Positions 1 through 13,649 are shown, counted from the stretch's first letter. The stretch is 64,000 nt of DNA from Heliocidaris erythrogramma (GCA_025617745.1 CM046861.1:14438283-14502282); one strand, 5' to 3'. Notes: a model not told the origin generated them from the sequence alone. Numbers and translations: made by a program.

Positions 1-810
1 TACATTAGGTGGACAAATAAATAAATATATTTATATTGATGTTGCTTATGTTCATTATTTGTTGTTTTAGATATGTTTATTAACGCCTAGACCACGGGAA
101 CCCGGTGGTTTCTGTATTAGGCCTATGAGAGTTAAAGAATTTAGTAGTCAACAGGTTAATATACCATTTTCATTTTTGTTATTTTACATCAGATCTATAA
201 TGTTTATTGATGTATTTACATTGTTTCACATGGCCCCAATGGAAACCAATCTTGTAAATTTATCCGTGTATAAATAAACATATCCATCCATCAATCAATC
301 AATCAAACATCTGTGACATGCACAAAAACTACAAAGTAACAGACAAAAAAACAAAACCAAGAGGAAATCACATTTTCAATAGAAAGATATTTTGCGTGAT
401 TTCGTTTGAACACGCTCATACATTAGATGAAGTGCTCATCTCAATTACACAATCATCACAACTGGGACATCATTTCAAGGGAAATGTACAATAGGCAGTA
501 CTTTTGGAATGTCTATTTAATACAGTAATGGTAGAATTCATTAATTTTTTCTTAATGTACGGTTTCATGTATTTCATATCATTATTGAATTACTTTATGT
601 TAAAGGGAAGCTTGAGTTCTGGGAAAGGTAAACAAAAAATGTGGCTTTCTCATTCTTTTTACGTTAGTTTCAAAGTTTATCATAGTAGATGTGTCCCCTG
701 AAAAGGATTGCTCTTCAAATTCGCTCACATTCAACATATATGAAGAAACATCTGAAATGTTCGGGCCGAACATTTGTGTGTAGTCTCATATACACATTTC
801 TGTGTGCAGT
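1..810. other. No gene seen
   Basis: AT-rich DNA. The words GGTTTCTGTATTAGGCCTATGAGAG..AACAGGTTAAT near 110 have a relative near 16390, so part of this is a dispersed repeat. Confidence 0.6.
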
Positions 811-814
811 CCAT

Positions 815-985
815 GTGACTCTGAGCAGGATTGAGTCAATATCTTATCATTTTGGTGATTACAAAACCTTACAGCATTCACCAATTCGTATGTGCTATTT
901 AATTTACCTTTCCCAATTGCTTTGAGACAGTTTCTTTCGCAATTCAATGTCATGACCAGAACTCATCTTTATCTTTAATGTAGTT
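815..985. repeat. Dispersed repeat, copy 1 (relative at 22830-22980)
   Basis: ATCTTATCATTTTGGTGATT, CAAAACCTTACAGCAT, GAGACAGTTTCTTT and AACTCATCTTTATCTTTAA appear in the same order as at 22850-22980. A short piece also occurs near 37410. Family unknown. Confidence 0.65.
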
Positions 986-1739
986 TATACATTTGTTTCA
1001 TGTTCATTTATGTTTTTGAAATGTTTTTATATGTTATAAATAAAACAGAAATCAATTCAAGCAGAAATGAATTTCAATTCAATTTAATTTAACCCTTGCG
1101 CATGATAACAACAACAAGAAAGAGAATAACAAAGTACCATGAAAGATATAATTCAATGAGCTTTGGTTTACGATTTTATTTCTTTTGACGGACGTCATTT
1201 ATAAAGATATTGTACATTTTTACAATACAAATGTTCCTATAGTTCTATCCAACTGACCATATAAATAATATGTATTTCGGTTTAGAATTGACATTTCAAT
1301 TAATGTTGTTGTTGACATTTCAATCATGTTCTTGCTGGCATTTTAATTAGTATTGTCGTCATTCAAAATACATGTATATGACAACAACATTGGACAAAAA
1401 TGGCCTTGACATTTGACAATTTCTATACAATTATATTTCCATTTTCATACCATTTTATAAAGTACCAACTCTCAATATTATTGTTAGCAATGTGCACTAT
1501 TAAGCTGACTGTCGTCACAGTGTATACCAATATCAAAAGAATCTCGAAAAATGCGCATATTATAGGCCCCAGAGAATGATTATAGAAATCAAAAACCGGG
1601 AAATTATCTCTAAATCGATGAGTGTCTTCCGTCATGACTCGTTGAGGTTTGAATACAATTTAAAGAAAGGCGGAACCAGTGTTCTGAAAGAAGAGACACA
1701 ATTCCGCAAAATCTCGGACAAGCAATGATGATAATGCTT

Positions 1740-2100
1740 GATACTAATAATATTACAATTATTATTATTAATGATAATAATAATAATAATAATAATAATA
1801 ACTCTAGGGCGAAATCTTTTATCTCATTCTTTTGTTACGTTTCGCCCTAACCCACACTCGTTTCGCCCGAACGTTGAGTTTCTATTGTGACGGAATAAAC
1901 CTATTGTTAGGTTTCGCCTTAAGTCGCAGTTAGGTAAATAATAATAATAATAATAATGATAATAATGATGATAATAATAATAATAATGATAATAAAAACA
2001 ATAATGATAATGATAATACATATAATATTGATTATAATAAATAACAGTCATAATAATAATGATACAATTAATAATGATAATAATAATGTAAATAACAATA
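1740..2100. repeat. (TAA)n / (ATA)n microsatellite-rich segment
   Basis: Long TAA/AATGAT runs at 1750-1800 and 1935-2100 flank about 130 bp of unique text (TTTCGCCCTAA words). The low-complexity frames are not genes. Confidence 0.9.
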
Positions 2101-2239
2101 AAGGATACATTTATCTTAAAATGTTAAAGGGGAACAAGAGCACAATAAGGAGGAGTGCACATTTTTTTTCAGCCGGACTTATTTTTAAGGGGAGCATATG
2201 CTCCCCCCTTCCAGTGCTCCCTTGTATCCGCCACTGCCT

Positions 2240-3880
2240 TCATCATCACTCAGATACAATATCAATCAAGGAATCTTTAAAAGGTGAGATGTAGCCTGAA
2301 GGGTCGCATGCATGCCGCGTGTTCAACCTAACCATGCATTCGGATTCAATTAGGAATTTATTTGTCCACGGTCCCATATATTAATTCTTAAGAAGTTTGA
2401 ATTATACTGAGACGTAATATTATCATTTTCTTCAGTACAGAATTTACCCGACAAAAAATAAAGTATTGGGTTATTGCTAGTTTCAGGGAAAAAGGAAACA
2501 GCCTTCTTAAGTGATGTTTACGGCGGGTAAAGAATTATTTATTCAAATAATACCTTACCATCGCCGGAAAGTAAAGTAATTCATGTAATTGGTTATCATT
2601 TTGAGCAAGTTAAAGAATACAGACTTTATAAGGGTTGTTTACATTAAAGACTGATCAAAAGTGGCACTATTTTTGCACAACGTGATATAATAGCATCCCA
2701 TGGGAATCAGCAGCAATATAAATACAATTTCCAGACTTCAAGTCAAGACGCATACATCCAAATTATGCCCAACAATTGAATAAGAAAAAAAAAAAATCAT
2801 CGGATTTACGTAAGTATTGACAATCATGCCATCGTACGGCCTCAACCGTTGCTAGGCAACGTGTGAACCTTTTGCCGCGCGGAAAGAGAGGCAGTGGAAA
2901 TTTCATTAAAATCGATCTCCTGCTTAAGTAGGTGATTCTTAGGGGCTTGTTTACTATTCATGTTTCAACGAGAATGATTGTGAGTGCTTATTGCTGGCCC
3001 CTCCCGTTATTATGTTGGGCATGTCTGCATCACAAGTTATCGCCCTTGATCTGAATAATACAAATAAACAAAATATAGGAAACTCGCAGTTTCCTCTTAA
3101 ACCGTTACATGGTGAAAATGTTATTATCACTCCTCTAGTAAACAACGCTGATTTTGGATCACAGGATTTTCTCAAATTGTGATCTGATTTGCAATTGGTA
3201 AACAGGTAAACGCTTTCCGAACAGCTTCAGTTGTACTCTAAGTAGTTTTTGGCTAAGCTAATGTTGAAATATTGAGTACATGCTATTTTGATTGACTTTA
3301 TGATGATGTCGAGTGCTGGTCGGGAAATTGCATGGTGAAAAAAAAAAACCCAAACAAACAAAACTCTCGAACATCATGAACAATGAAAAGCACTACATGA
3401 GGACAGATTTAATAGTTCACGTGACCACACAAATAATTACGTGGCATCGACATTTGTTCTCGAGTTCTAAACTATTTCTGGTCATTTTTTTTTTTTTGCA
3501 ATTTGAAAACATTCAAGAGCAAACTTTGTTATGTACTTTGCTAGTAAACTTTTCTACTATTCTTTTACATTGGAATAAACAAGAATGAGAAATCTTACAA
3601 ATATTGTTTTTTTCCTCTACTAATAGGCCTACTCAACCTTTCCTTTTAATGAACACTCATTCTGTTCCTGTTATATATATATATATATGTGTGTGTGGGG
3701 GGGGGGGGGGCGGTGATCTCAATTGGTGAATGAAATGCAATTCAATAAGGACAACTATTAGGGGAAGGGTGTTGGAATGGCTCCTATCATCCTCTTATAT
3801 CGTCCCTTTCCCTCTTCCCATCTGCTTCTCTCTCCCTCCCTCTCTCTTTTTCTTTAATTCCCCCCTGTTTTACGCCATTT
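2240..3880. other. No gene seen
   Basis: Unique-looking AT-rich DNA with TA and GT microsatellites and a 14-G run at 3680-3711, then CT-rich text to 3865. Open frames here lack protein-like composition. Confidence 0.6.
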
Positions 3881-3888
3881 GAAAAACA

Positions 3889-4224
3889 ATACCTGGCATT
3901 TATAACGCGCCTTTCCCAAAGTGGCCCAAAGCGCTAGATATATATTATTACCCCGGTCATTGGATTCTGGCACGCCCGCACACAATGTATGCACATTCTC
4001 CACCCCCTGGGGAGCATTCCAGCAATGGGCAGTACAGTGACGCTCACATGCTAAGCAAACAACATTAACTTTCGCATCCTACCGGGTACCCATTTAACAC
4101 CTGGGTGGAGAGTGGCAAATGTAGATTAACGTCTTGCCAAAGGACGCTAGTGCTGCGGTGGGATTCGAACCCCGGACCTCGTGGTTCACAGTCCGAGGAC
4201 TTATCCACTGATCCACAACACCTC
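3889..4224 (-). mobile_element. tRNA-derived SINE, copy A
   Basis: Read on the minus strand, a tRNA-like head carries a B box (GGTTCGAATCCC on the minus strand, GGGATTCGAACCCC on plus) about 60 nt inside. The body includes CACCCAGGTGTTAAATGGGT and the tail GCGCTTTGGGCC. It shares head, body and tail order with the copy at 29601-29943. Confidence 0.7.
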
Positions 4225-4939
4225 TAAATAAAAAGGGACATGTGCCCCTGTGCCCCCTAGCGACGCCACCGAAAGTCTACTTACTTGTCAGAATGTCTTT
4301 ATCCTTGGGTCGATGAAATCTATCAAATAAAATCGATTCATAATTACAAAGGCGAGGAGACTTAACAAGAGTGTCTGCCAAACGAATAACGGAATAGATT
4401 GAATATGATTTTCTTTTAGATAATATGATGAACCGATAAACCGATTACATTCTTGTATTGATGATTACTATATACCATCCTTAGGGTAGTTTAAAATATT
4501 GCTATCTTCACTTCGCAAACTGACGAGATACCGTTATTGATTCCATAAATCTTACTGATATAAATTGTGTTCAAAACTTTTTTATCAAGTTTCAAAGGGG
4601 TTTACGTGTCCCCGTGCATTCCTGTATAGCCCCGCCAATTCAGACCGCAGTATTTACCCTTTCTAATTCCACTTAATTCTTTTTAGTAGGCCACCCTTTG
4701 CAAATGTATTCATGTATATAGCCTACTTGATGAAATTTTATTAAGATGTCCATTGATCTTAGTAAACAGGCACCAGGTCGACCCGGATCCGCTTGAGGTA
4801 TATTGCCCTCATCTCTCTCCAGTCATCGGGGACAATTTCCTCTTCGATTCTTCTTGTCGACGACTTGATTGGGTTTCTTCGCTTGGCAGCTTTCATCAAC
4901 ATCAAGGCATCCTGCAGAATACTAAAACGCAAAGAGCGT

Positions 4940-5560
4940 CACCCACATTCAAAGAAAATGAGGAAAAGGAAATTGAGACAATAGGGAAATGGGAAATAGA
5001 AGAAAGAGAGGGAAAGAGGGAAGGGAAGGAGAGCGTGGCAGGTATGGAGAGAGGAATGAAGGAGGAGAGGGAGATAGAGGAGGAAGGAGAGAGAGAGAGA
5101 GAGAGAAGGAAGAAGAGAGGGAGGATAAGAGGTTGGAAGGAAGGGAGGGGAGGGAGGGAGAAAGGGAGGGAAAGGAGGAAGTGGGAAGTGGGGACAGATT
5201 GGAAGTAGGGAGGAGAGGGAGAGAGAGAGAGAGAGTTGGATATAGACTGGCGAGGAAAGAGGGAAGTAGAAAGGAAGGGATGAGAGGGAGAAGAGAGAGA
5301 AGGAAAGAGAAAGGGGGAAGGATGGAGAGGATGGAGAGAGACCGAGGGAGAGAGAAAAGGGGAGGTAGAGTGACAGAGGGACAGATGGAAAGAGAAAGAG
5401 TGAGATAGACAGGAGGAGAGTGAAAGGAAGGGATTGAAGGGGAAGGATGAAGAGAGGGTGGGATGGATCTAGTGAGGAAGGCAAGAAAGGAGGAAGAGAA
5501 AAAAAAGATAGAAGGATAGGCAGGGATCTGGAGAGAGAGAGAGAGAGAGCTATATAGAGA
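4940..5560 (+). repeat. ~600-bp polypurine tract (GA/GGA-rich)
   Basis: Almost every plus-strand base is A or G, mostly GAGA and GGGA. Such mirror-rich tracts can form triplex DNA. Long open frames on both strands are an artefact of the composition. Confidence 0.9.
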
Positions 5561-5759
5561 ACTAAAACAAATAGAGTTAATCGCGAAGAGGAGACACCTG
5601 TTATTTTGAAGGCTCATCGCGTCTTTTTTATTTCGGAAACCATATGAAATTCTCTCCCAATAGAAATTGAGGGTGCATAAGTGAGTAATAGGATGACAGG
5701 ATTCCAAGAATCAGACCCTAATCGATCCCTCAGTTTCATCCTATCAATGCAGAAACGCT

Positions 5760-6020
5760 GGGGGGGGGGGGGGGGCGATTGACATGAACCTTGACGTGAA
5801 TACTATACTACTGCGCCTCGAGCCTATTATGGCTTCATTGTATGGAGGAGAGAGAAAGGAGGGGGGGGGGAGAGCGAGAGAAAGAGAGAGGGGTGAAGGG
5901 GGGGGGGGGGTCAAGGAGAATGAGAGTGACAAAGGAAGAGAGACTTGGGATAGAGAAAAGGGCGAAAACTAGGAAGACAGACAGACAGAGAGGGAGAGAG
6001 AGAAAAAGAAAGATAGATAC
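5760..6020 (+). repeat. Poly-G runs and second polypurine tract
   Basis: A run of about 15 G at 5761, then GAGAGAAAGGAGGGGG-type purine text to 6020. Confidence 0.85.
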
Positions 6021-6395
6021 GTAGACGCATATTTCAATAATAGGTAATTTGATTTGTTTTGTAAAGTACTGTTACACCTTCAAACTTCACTCATGTAAAA
6101 GTCATTCTATATTATCCACTTACATTAAGATGTAATTTCACTAACAATTATGATGTCATTACACTGGTTATGCCGTTATCATTTGCAAAGTAAACGTATA
6201 ATGATAATTTAGGAGAAATCAATAAATCAAGTAATGCCTAAGTTCTATAGGGAAGCCATAATTGCGAGTTCGATGCCGCCCTTCTTTTACACTTTACCGA
6301 GTCCTCATATCTCATGAACATCCTAACATTAACCCTATAACCATTGCCCTATTGCTAGAAGCTCATATTCTTCTTATGCAGGGGATACTCAAGAT

Positions 6396-6572
6396 GCATT
6401 TATTCAAACCGCCCTGAGGTGCTTAAAGCATTCAAGGGATTACTTCCTGTATACCAGGTACCAATTAATTAACTACACCAGGGTCGAGAGTGGTAAATGC
6501 AGATTAATGTCTTACCAAAGGACATACGTGTTGCGGCTGAGACTCGAACCGTGAACCATTTAATCCACGTAA
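6396..6572 (-). mobile_element. tRNA-derived SINE, worn partial copy B
   Basis: It keeps the GAGAGTGGTAAATGCAGATT segment, the ACCAAAGGAC segment and a B box remnant (GACTCGAACC), in the same order as copy A. The distal body is mostly lost. Confidence 0.55.
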
Positions 6573-6849
6573 CATGGAGACACGGAGCAATTGATGGTCG
6601 GATAACCACTAAACTGATCACGAAAACAAAACGCTCTCCTTGAAGAGCAGGACAATGACAAAGATGACGACACCTTGAATCCAGGGACCTGTTCGACGTT
6701 GTTTTTTACTCGTCCATGCTGAATAAATAAGACAGGACCATGGGATTGTAAATAATACCTGTTGTTTTGGCATTCGCATGTATATTCAGGTGGGATGCGT
6801 GCTGCCGAATCGCACGGTGTCGTGAAAGAAGATTTTATCTGTCCCACTT

Positions 6850-7250
6850 CGTCTCTTTCAGTTCTTTTCTCTCCCGCTATCATTTCCCCCCTCTCTCTTC
6901 CCCTCTCTCTCCCCTCTTCCCCTCACTAATAGCTCCATCTCTCTCTATCTCTGTCTCTCTCTGTCTTTTAGTCTCACAATTTTTTTTTGCTCCTTTGCTA
7001 TTTCTCTTACTGTTTCTCTCCTTGTCACCAACTCAGTCTGTATATCTGAATGCAACTCCCCACCTCCTCTCTGTTATTATCTCTCTGGCTATCTGTCTCT
7101 GTCTGTCTGTTTGTCTCTCTCTCTCTGTCTCCGTTTCTCTATCAATTTGTTTGACTATGTGTGGTATTTTCTCTCACTCTCTATTTCTTTATCTCTCCTA
7201 TCTCACACCACCCCCCCCCCCCTCCACTCCGCCCTTTCTCTTGCATCTTC
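6850..7250 (+). repeat. Pyrimidine tract (CT-rich)
   Basis: Dominated by TCTCTC, CTGTCT and CCCCTC text, the strand opposite of the purine tracts 1 kb upstream. No gene. Confidence 0.85.
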
Positions 7251-7710
7251 AACGACCTGCACGGATAGCAGGTAAATAATGATGGAACCCCGATCGCAGG
7301 AAAGGATATGTACTTGTTCGGCTCTCATGTGTAGAGATGGCAGTAAGTACACTTGTTAGAGTCACTCCACACAGAGATGAGCTCTGTACAAGGCGTGTTT
7401 GTGAAAATATGAAGAACGGATTGGAGACAAGAAAGAGAACTAAATCGAGACGGAGAGACAAGCAAATGCCGATTTAGACATGCAATAGTGAGAAAGGCTG
7501 GGAGGAGGGGGAAAAAGAGGGGGGGGGGGGGGCTACGACTCTTTAGCTGAGCTTTTTCTTGAGATAGAGACGGTCAGACATAAACTCAAGATCCATTGGT
7601 TACAATGAGAAATGATTTATTGGTACAATAAAACAGAAGAACGACAATACAACGCCATTTCAAAAAAAAAAATTGGGTACAAACAATGTAACACTTTTTT
7701 GGCAATAAAT

Positions 7711-7938
7711 ATACACTGTAAAAAAACCCACGTCTAGTCACTTTTTTTTTACCAGATCGCCTGGTCACATTTTCTTAATCAGATTCAAGTCATTATGACT
7801 AGCCAAGGATTCTGTTCAATTCAAACCAAATTTGGCAGTTTTGACTAGAACAGTACAGGTGCCCGTGTGAATAGTTATTCTAGTTAAATCTGACACGATT
7901 TTAGTCATTATTTGCCTAGATTGTTTTTAGAGTGTATA
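7711..7938. mobile_element. Small MITE of the GACTAG type, copy 1
   Basis: It starts ATACACTGTAAAAAAACCC and ends TTTTTAGAGTGTAT (inverted). The inside has CCAGATCGCCTGGTCAC and several GACTAG words. A reversed relative lies at 17577-17826. Confidence 0.6.
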
Positions 7939-7939
7939 A

Positions 7940-10660
7940 TTCCTGACTACACTATAAATCACCTATAATTTGAAACATCATTGCAGCCAAAATATTATTA
8001 GAAATAAGGCTATAGTACTGAAAAAATGAGAAATATTGGATACAGGGAAAAACGTTATATTGATATTTTCATAGTTTTACGTGGTTCATTGAATCCACTT
8101 TAAACAAAATGATTGAAACAGTGGGATAATCCTGATATTTGTAGAGATAGGAGAGGCAAGACACTTCCATTTCTGTCACATCATGTGACTAGCCAAATGT
8201 GATAAATGTGTGTTCCACTTACCCCAATTCCTTAATCTTCAGTCATGCATCTAATCAAATTTGGATGGATTTATCACTCAGTCTACCAGCACACAGCCGG
8301 AGCTGACAAAGACGGAGCATTTGCTTGTGTGGGTGTGTGTGTGCATGTATAACGGTAGTTGCCCGTTTGTTTTGATGGTTGTGTGTGGGTGTGCGTGTGT
8401 GTTTGTGTGTATCTGGATGTGAGTGAAAGGTCGGAATAAATAACTCTTAATCTTGTCACTTACAATTTTTTTTTGCCGGAAAAGGACAATATTGGACCGA
8501 TTTCCTTAATCTTCTTTCTGAGTGTTTGTTGATAATCATTTGCCTAAGTCCCAGTTGGTTAATTTTGTATCTTAATACGACACTGAAAACTTTCCATTAT
8601 TAAGCACTTTCACAATCATGACAACGTTTCCTAATATTAACATATTTTCGTGAAAATGGTTTCAAAACGATCAATAATAATACGAGAATCTAAGGGTTAA
8701 CTCCTATCATTTCCTTGTATCCGATTTTATCGACATTATCCATTACTGACTTGTTGTAAAGTGCATAGAGAATTTATTTTCATTATTATCATTATTATCT
8801 AAAGCGGTCGCAAAGAACAGAGATAATGGTCTCGTTAACATGTATAAGTTACATCATGTGATACATACATGCATATATTATACATGTATCTATTTTCTTT
8901 CTTTTAATAATATTTTACCGGGATTTTATCATCTACTCATCCAGGGAGTATATCCGAAGGATTTTCCATCTCTTATCGTTTAGGGTGAATTCGTTTCCCA
9001 AAGGATTTGGTGAAAGCGATTATCTCCCTGACATAAGAAACAAAGTGATGTTTAATGGTGATACGAGCAGACGTTTATAGAAGCAGTATTATTGCGTTGC
9101 CATGGTAACTAGTCACTCAAGGATGATGTTCATGTGAGATATGTAGATATGATATCTTGAGAGACGACGATAACCTTCTCAATATCTTCACACTGCGTTC
9201 AGCATCAACTTGAAGTTCTTGCAGGGGATTCTTTTTACAAATTGGTTCAATTACATTTGTTATTCGGTAATTCCCCTATAGATATGGTGGTGATGTAAAA
9301 ATGGCGAGAAATCAACATTGTTATCATCATTTCGTATTTCGTATTTCTTGAACAACTAATTACAAGTGCATCAATGTAAAAACAACCTTTATCCTATACT
9401 CAGTTATTATTTTGTATATATGACCGTATTTTCTTTAAAGCACGGTTTATGCAGATGAAATCGATTTACTGTTAATAAAAGGAGAGGAGTTGTTAAAATA
9501 TTATACATGTATCTATTTTCTTTCTTTTAAAAATATTTGTATTTTTACAGGGGAAAAAATACAAATTTGTTCTGTTTATTATAAATACAGCAGTTGTGAT
9601 GTTATTTTTACATTTTTCCCGTAAAAGTACCTCATTTGTAATTGCGAAACTGAGTTACATCAGAAACTTGTGATTTTAAGGCAAAATAGGGTTTTTATAC
9701 AGTTTTTTGTGTAATTTTACAGTTTAATTTTTTTACCTTAATGTATTGTAGGACTCGGGTTCCAGCGCAATTATATAAGAACCTGTTATCTGAATTACAG
9801 ATCTGAAATGTATGCTAAAATTACATACAGCATGTATTTTTACAGCAAATTTCTGGCGACTCTGCTGACATCAGATTTCTGTAATTTTACAGTACTTTTT
9901 TACAGTGTGGAGCAGTTAATTAGAAGGCTTATTTGAGGGGCTTGAGGGAGACAAGCCTGTGACAGGGTGGAAGGATACCACCTAAAAAGGAGAATGTGAT
10001 GATCGAAATACTGTAGCCTGTTGTATGAATATTATCAGCGTATCAACAACAACAAAACAGGCCCGGGTTGAACGATCTATTCTTCATTCTGGAGAATGGA
10101 ACATTATAGTACATTCAACTATCGTCTATATTTCTATAAGTATATAATACAATACATATACAATGTAATATAGTATAGATTGAGGAGTTATAAGCAAGCC
10201 ACACAGGCAGAAACAATCAATACAACGTGTGGATTTGAATGATATGATTATTCTGCTTTCCAAAAATATATATTTCAAAAGGCAGACGAAGTAGTATTAC
10301 AAATAAATGAATTTCCATGACAAGACAAGTTAATGCACACTCATCAGATGAGCGTAAACACAATCTTGATGACAAATCTTCAGTATCGTCTGTCAGATAT
10401 TACGATCATCTAACTTAAGTTCAATGGACACGTTTGGTTATTATCTTTTATGACATAAGCAAACAGTATCGCATGCTTCCTGTGCGACACGCTCAGTTTC
10501 TCTTCTTTGATGACGTCACACTTCGGAGGAGCCGGCTCCATCAATTCCGGTTACACGAGTACTTTTGTCATTACAGTGAAAGTTGTTTGGAAATGTTTTA
10601 AAAAAAAATCTTTTGATTCCCATGTGGAGAAACATAGTAGCAAAGTCCCTGAGAAGGATT
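7940..10660. other. No gene seen
   Basis: AT-rich. A GT-rich stretch lies at 8328-8412. The word TATACATGTATCTATTTTCT is repeated at 8880 and 9502. Text from about 9545 to 9907 ending TTTTTTACAGTGTGG looks like a worn MITE of the ACACTGTAAAA type. Confidence 0.55.
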
Positions 10661-10668
10661 GCTCTTAA

Positions 10669-12350
10669 AGGGACATCCGCCCTTATTACAAGAAGCAGAG
10701 AAATTAAAGAAACAGGTCAGTGAAGGTTTGAGAAATATTCGATAAGAACTAAAACAGTTATGATTTCTTAAAGTTGTAATCAATCAAAAACAAATTGGCA
10801 AATCTGTGACGGAGCTTGCGAGCTCCTCTCCAATTTGCCCTGTACCCATTAATTTTTCATTTTCACTTAACAAAATATTCAATCATACATGCACCTTAGA
10901 CATAATTATCGCTTATATGTCTTTATACAAAACCTATACAAAAACTGAGAAAATGACAAATTTTATGAAATTTTCTGTACTGAGCAAATTGGAGAGAAGC
11001 TCGCAAGATACGTCAAGCAGTCGCAATTTGTGTTTGATTGATTACAACTTCGAAATTTCATAACTTAAGTTATTTATTATCGGATTTTTCTCAAACTTTC
11101 GCTAATCTGTTTCTCTAATTTTCTTCATCTATTCAAATAATTTTGATATAGGTTTTCCCGGCCAATTTCGCACTTTTTTCAGTCAATTTAATAAAACGCT
11201 CATTCAATTTAGCAAAAACATCGTTTACAGCATCTTCTGACATTCAAAAGTGTATTTAAGTCATTCAAATTAGCAAGTATGTAAGAATCATTCAAATTCA
11301 TCGGCAACTGCCGAAAGGACATCTCGGGCATTCAAATTCACAAATAGGTAGTTAAATTTGGAATATGTTCATTCAATTTAACACTCAGGTTATTAACCCC
11401 CTGTTTTGTTTATAATTCCTCCTAAACGAGGCTGATTTCGAATTTGATTTCCTTCTTGAGTCCATACTATAGTAGACCTTATTGTCCTGTAGGCTACTTG
11501 CAAATTTTAAAGGATGGATTGTATTTGGTAGATTTCCCAAAGCCACGCATGTTGGGGGAATATAATTGAAGGGTTAATTTGAAAACAGAGGTTTACTTTG
11601 AACGGGAAGATTCATGCACCTAAGTATAGGCGACAATCTCCACAGAGGAAGGAGTAGGCAACACAATGTCAGAAAACCAGCATTTCCTTATGCTTTTTTA
11701 AAACGTTTTTTTATATCTGTTTAGAAGATTAGGTTAAGATTGTTTTTATCATCTCCTGGATGTAAAGAGCTTCATTTGTCTGTTTGTCTTTTAAAATGTT
11801 CTCTAAAATTTAGTGTATCCTTAATAACAAGGGGAAAAAATTATATTTGTAAGTTCTTTCTACATTTGTTTTATGTTTTTGTATAGTCATGTATACATCC
11901 ACGACCACCCGACAAAAAATGAAAAGACCTTTATTCACTCAAACGATGTGATCTTTAACATTCGCCATAACCAAAAACAAGTAGACCATAGAAAAATACC
12001 TTAAATAATCATGTTAGGGAAATTTTAACATTGAATGCTCAACACGCTACATTCGATGCCACAAAATGTATTCGAATGCATGCATGAACGGGTTTGTGGA
12101 GTGATCACGTGACCATGCGATGCTAAATTGAATCAGGGCTTTATGAATTACGTGCGTGACCTATGAATTTGAATGAAAAAGTGTTAATTTGAATGCTTCC
12201 GAAATGAATTCGAATGCACAGATTGTGATTTAACCTGCCGAATAGCAAGGCATGACGAAAATCGTTGAAATGGAATGCTCGTAAAATGAATTGGACTGAC
12301 AAAGTTGCGAAATAGAACCGGGAAAACCTATACTAGGATGGAATTTCCCT
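10669..12350. mobile_element. TTAA-flanked MITE split by a nested foldback element
   Basis: Left end TTAA|AGGGACATCC at 10665-10678, right end GGAATTTCCCT|TTAA at 12341-12354. The arms (a segment containing GTTGTAATCAATC near 10775 and its reverse GATTACAACTT near 11039) match the 298-bp member at 19018-19315. The extra length is the insertion at 11147-12332. Confidence 0.65.
11147..12332. mobile_element. Foldback element with arrays of a CATTCAAATT word
   Basis: The ends are an exact inverted 15-mer, TATAGGTTTTCCCGG (11147-11161) and its complement (12318-12332); similarity extends about 65 nt inward. The left third repeats CATTCAA(A/T)TT about every 30-50 nt (11190-11390). The right third repeats the reverse AATTTGAATG or GAATTCGAATG (12160-12290). 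No coding capacity. Confidence 0.65.
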
Positions 12351-12879
12351 TTAAAATGCTCTCATACTTCAAATATGACTAGAATCGCAACAACGGACGA
12401 ATGTTGATGCTACATGTTTTTAGTCCCGTGTACTTACATCTGTGTCCAGTGCATTTCAGTGGTATTTTCAGTAAAATATATCATATTGTGCTATATACGC
12501 GTGCATATCTACGAAAGACATGTACACACAAAGCTTTGAAATTGAGTCTTTTTGTTGAAATTATCAATATATGAAGTAGGTAGTAGGATTATTTCACAAG
12601 AAATATAAGTCACAATATATCCCCAAAATCATATGTCAACATATAAATTATAACCCCCTCAATGTTTGTATACGTTCCTTTTGGTCCTTCCCCTTTGCGG
12701 GGGTTCCGTAACTTCATCGAACTATCAAGCGATCCAGATGATATTTGGTGCTAATATGCGCGTCCAAGCGGCCTCATTAATCAGTTGTTAAAACTCCATC
12801 CTTCTCCCATTATTCAATGCTCAACCCATTAACGCAGTGCAGAGGGTGATAGTGGTTTCCCTCAGGTTTACGAAAGACA

Positions 12880-13190
12880 GTCAGAGGAAGAGATCGAGAT
12901 CGAGATCGAGAGGGGGAGAGAGAGGGAATGGGAGGGGGACAAGAAAATAGAAAGAAAGAAAGGGGTATATAGAAAGAAAGAAAGTAGGAGATATATTATA
13001 GAGAGATAGAGAAGAGAGGGGAGGACGAGAAAAAAGGAAAGAAAGAAAGGAGTAGAGAGAAAGTAAGAGATATATTAGAGAGAAAGAGAGAGAGAGAGAG
13101 AGAGACGGTGGTGGATACAAATATTAAGGGAAAGAGAAATCAAGAGGAACAAAAAGACTATGGATATATATATATATATATATATTTATA
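12880..13190 (+). repeat. GA-rich tract with an (AT)n run
   Basis: GATCGA, GAAAGAAAG and AGAGAGAG words followed by (TA)n near 13165. Non-coding. Confidence 0.85.
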
Positions 13191-13369
13191 GGAAGCAACC
13201 ATATTGTGTGAAACAAAATGAGAGAGAAAGCGAGTTTTCCTATCCTCCTTGAGATTGGAAAGCAAACAAACTTGCCTAGTACCTCCTTGCTGACAGTATG
13301 TTCACATCAATGAAGAAACCTTTTCTAATACTCCTGCTTATTTTGATTACTAATTCCCCCCCCCCCCCG

Positions 13370-13576
13370 ACAAAAGATTTAAGTGGATGTGAGGGTGTGT
13401 GTGTGTGTGTGAGGTGTACCAACATAGGTATACTTGTGTGACTAAATGGACAGTCCAACACAATAGATGCCTTTATTCCGTCAGGCTTGTGTGGCTTTTT
13501 TGCTGCTTGTGTGGCTATTTGAACAATAGAGAGAACAAAGGGAAAGACACACAAGTATACCAGGGTGAGTATGTGT

Positions 13577-13607
<31 letters not shown>

Positions 13608-13610
13608 GGT
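13370..13610 (+). repeat. (GT)n and poly-G microsatellites
   Basis: A GT run at 13395, poly-C at 13360, then a GT run and about 19 G at 13570-13610. Two ACACAAGTATAC-type words nearby are inverted. Confidence 0.8.
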
Positions 13611-13649
13611 GCTCATGTTTTTTCACTCTTACCTCCCATGACGTACGTG

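Noticed and set aside
4150-4175. GGGATTCGAACCCC as part of a true tRNA gene
   Set aside because: The surrounding head does not fold into a full cloverleaf, and the same head-body-tail order at 29601 shows it is a SINE.
4753-5707. Long overlapping open frames on both strands (up to about 250 residues)
   Set aside because: They lie in a polypurine tract and encode only Arg/Glu/Gly or Leu/Ser/Pro runs, an effect of composition.
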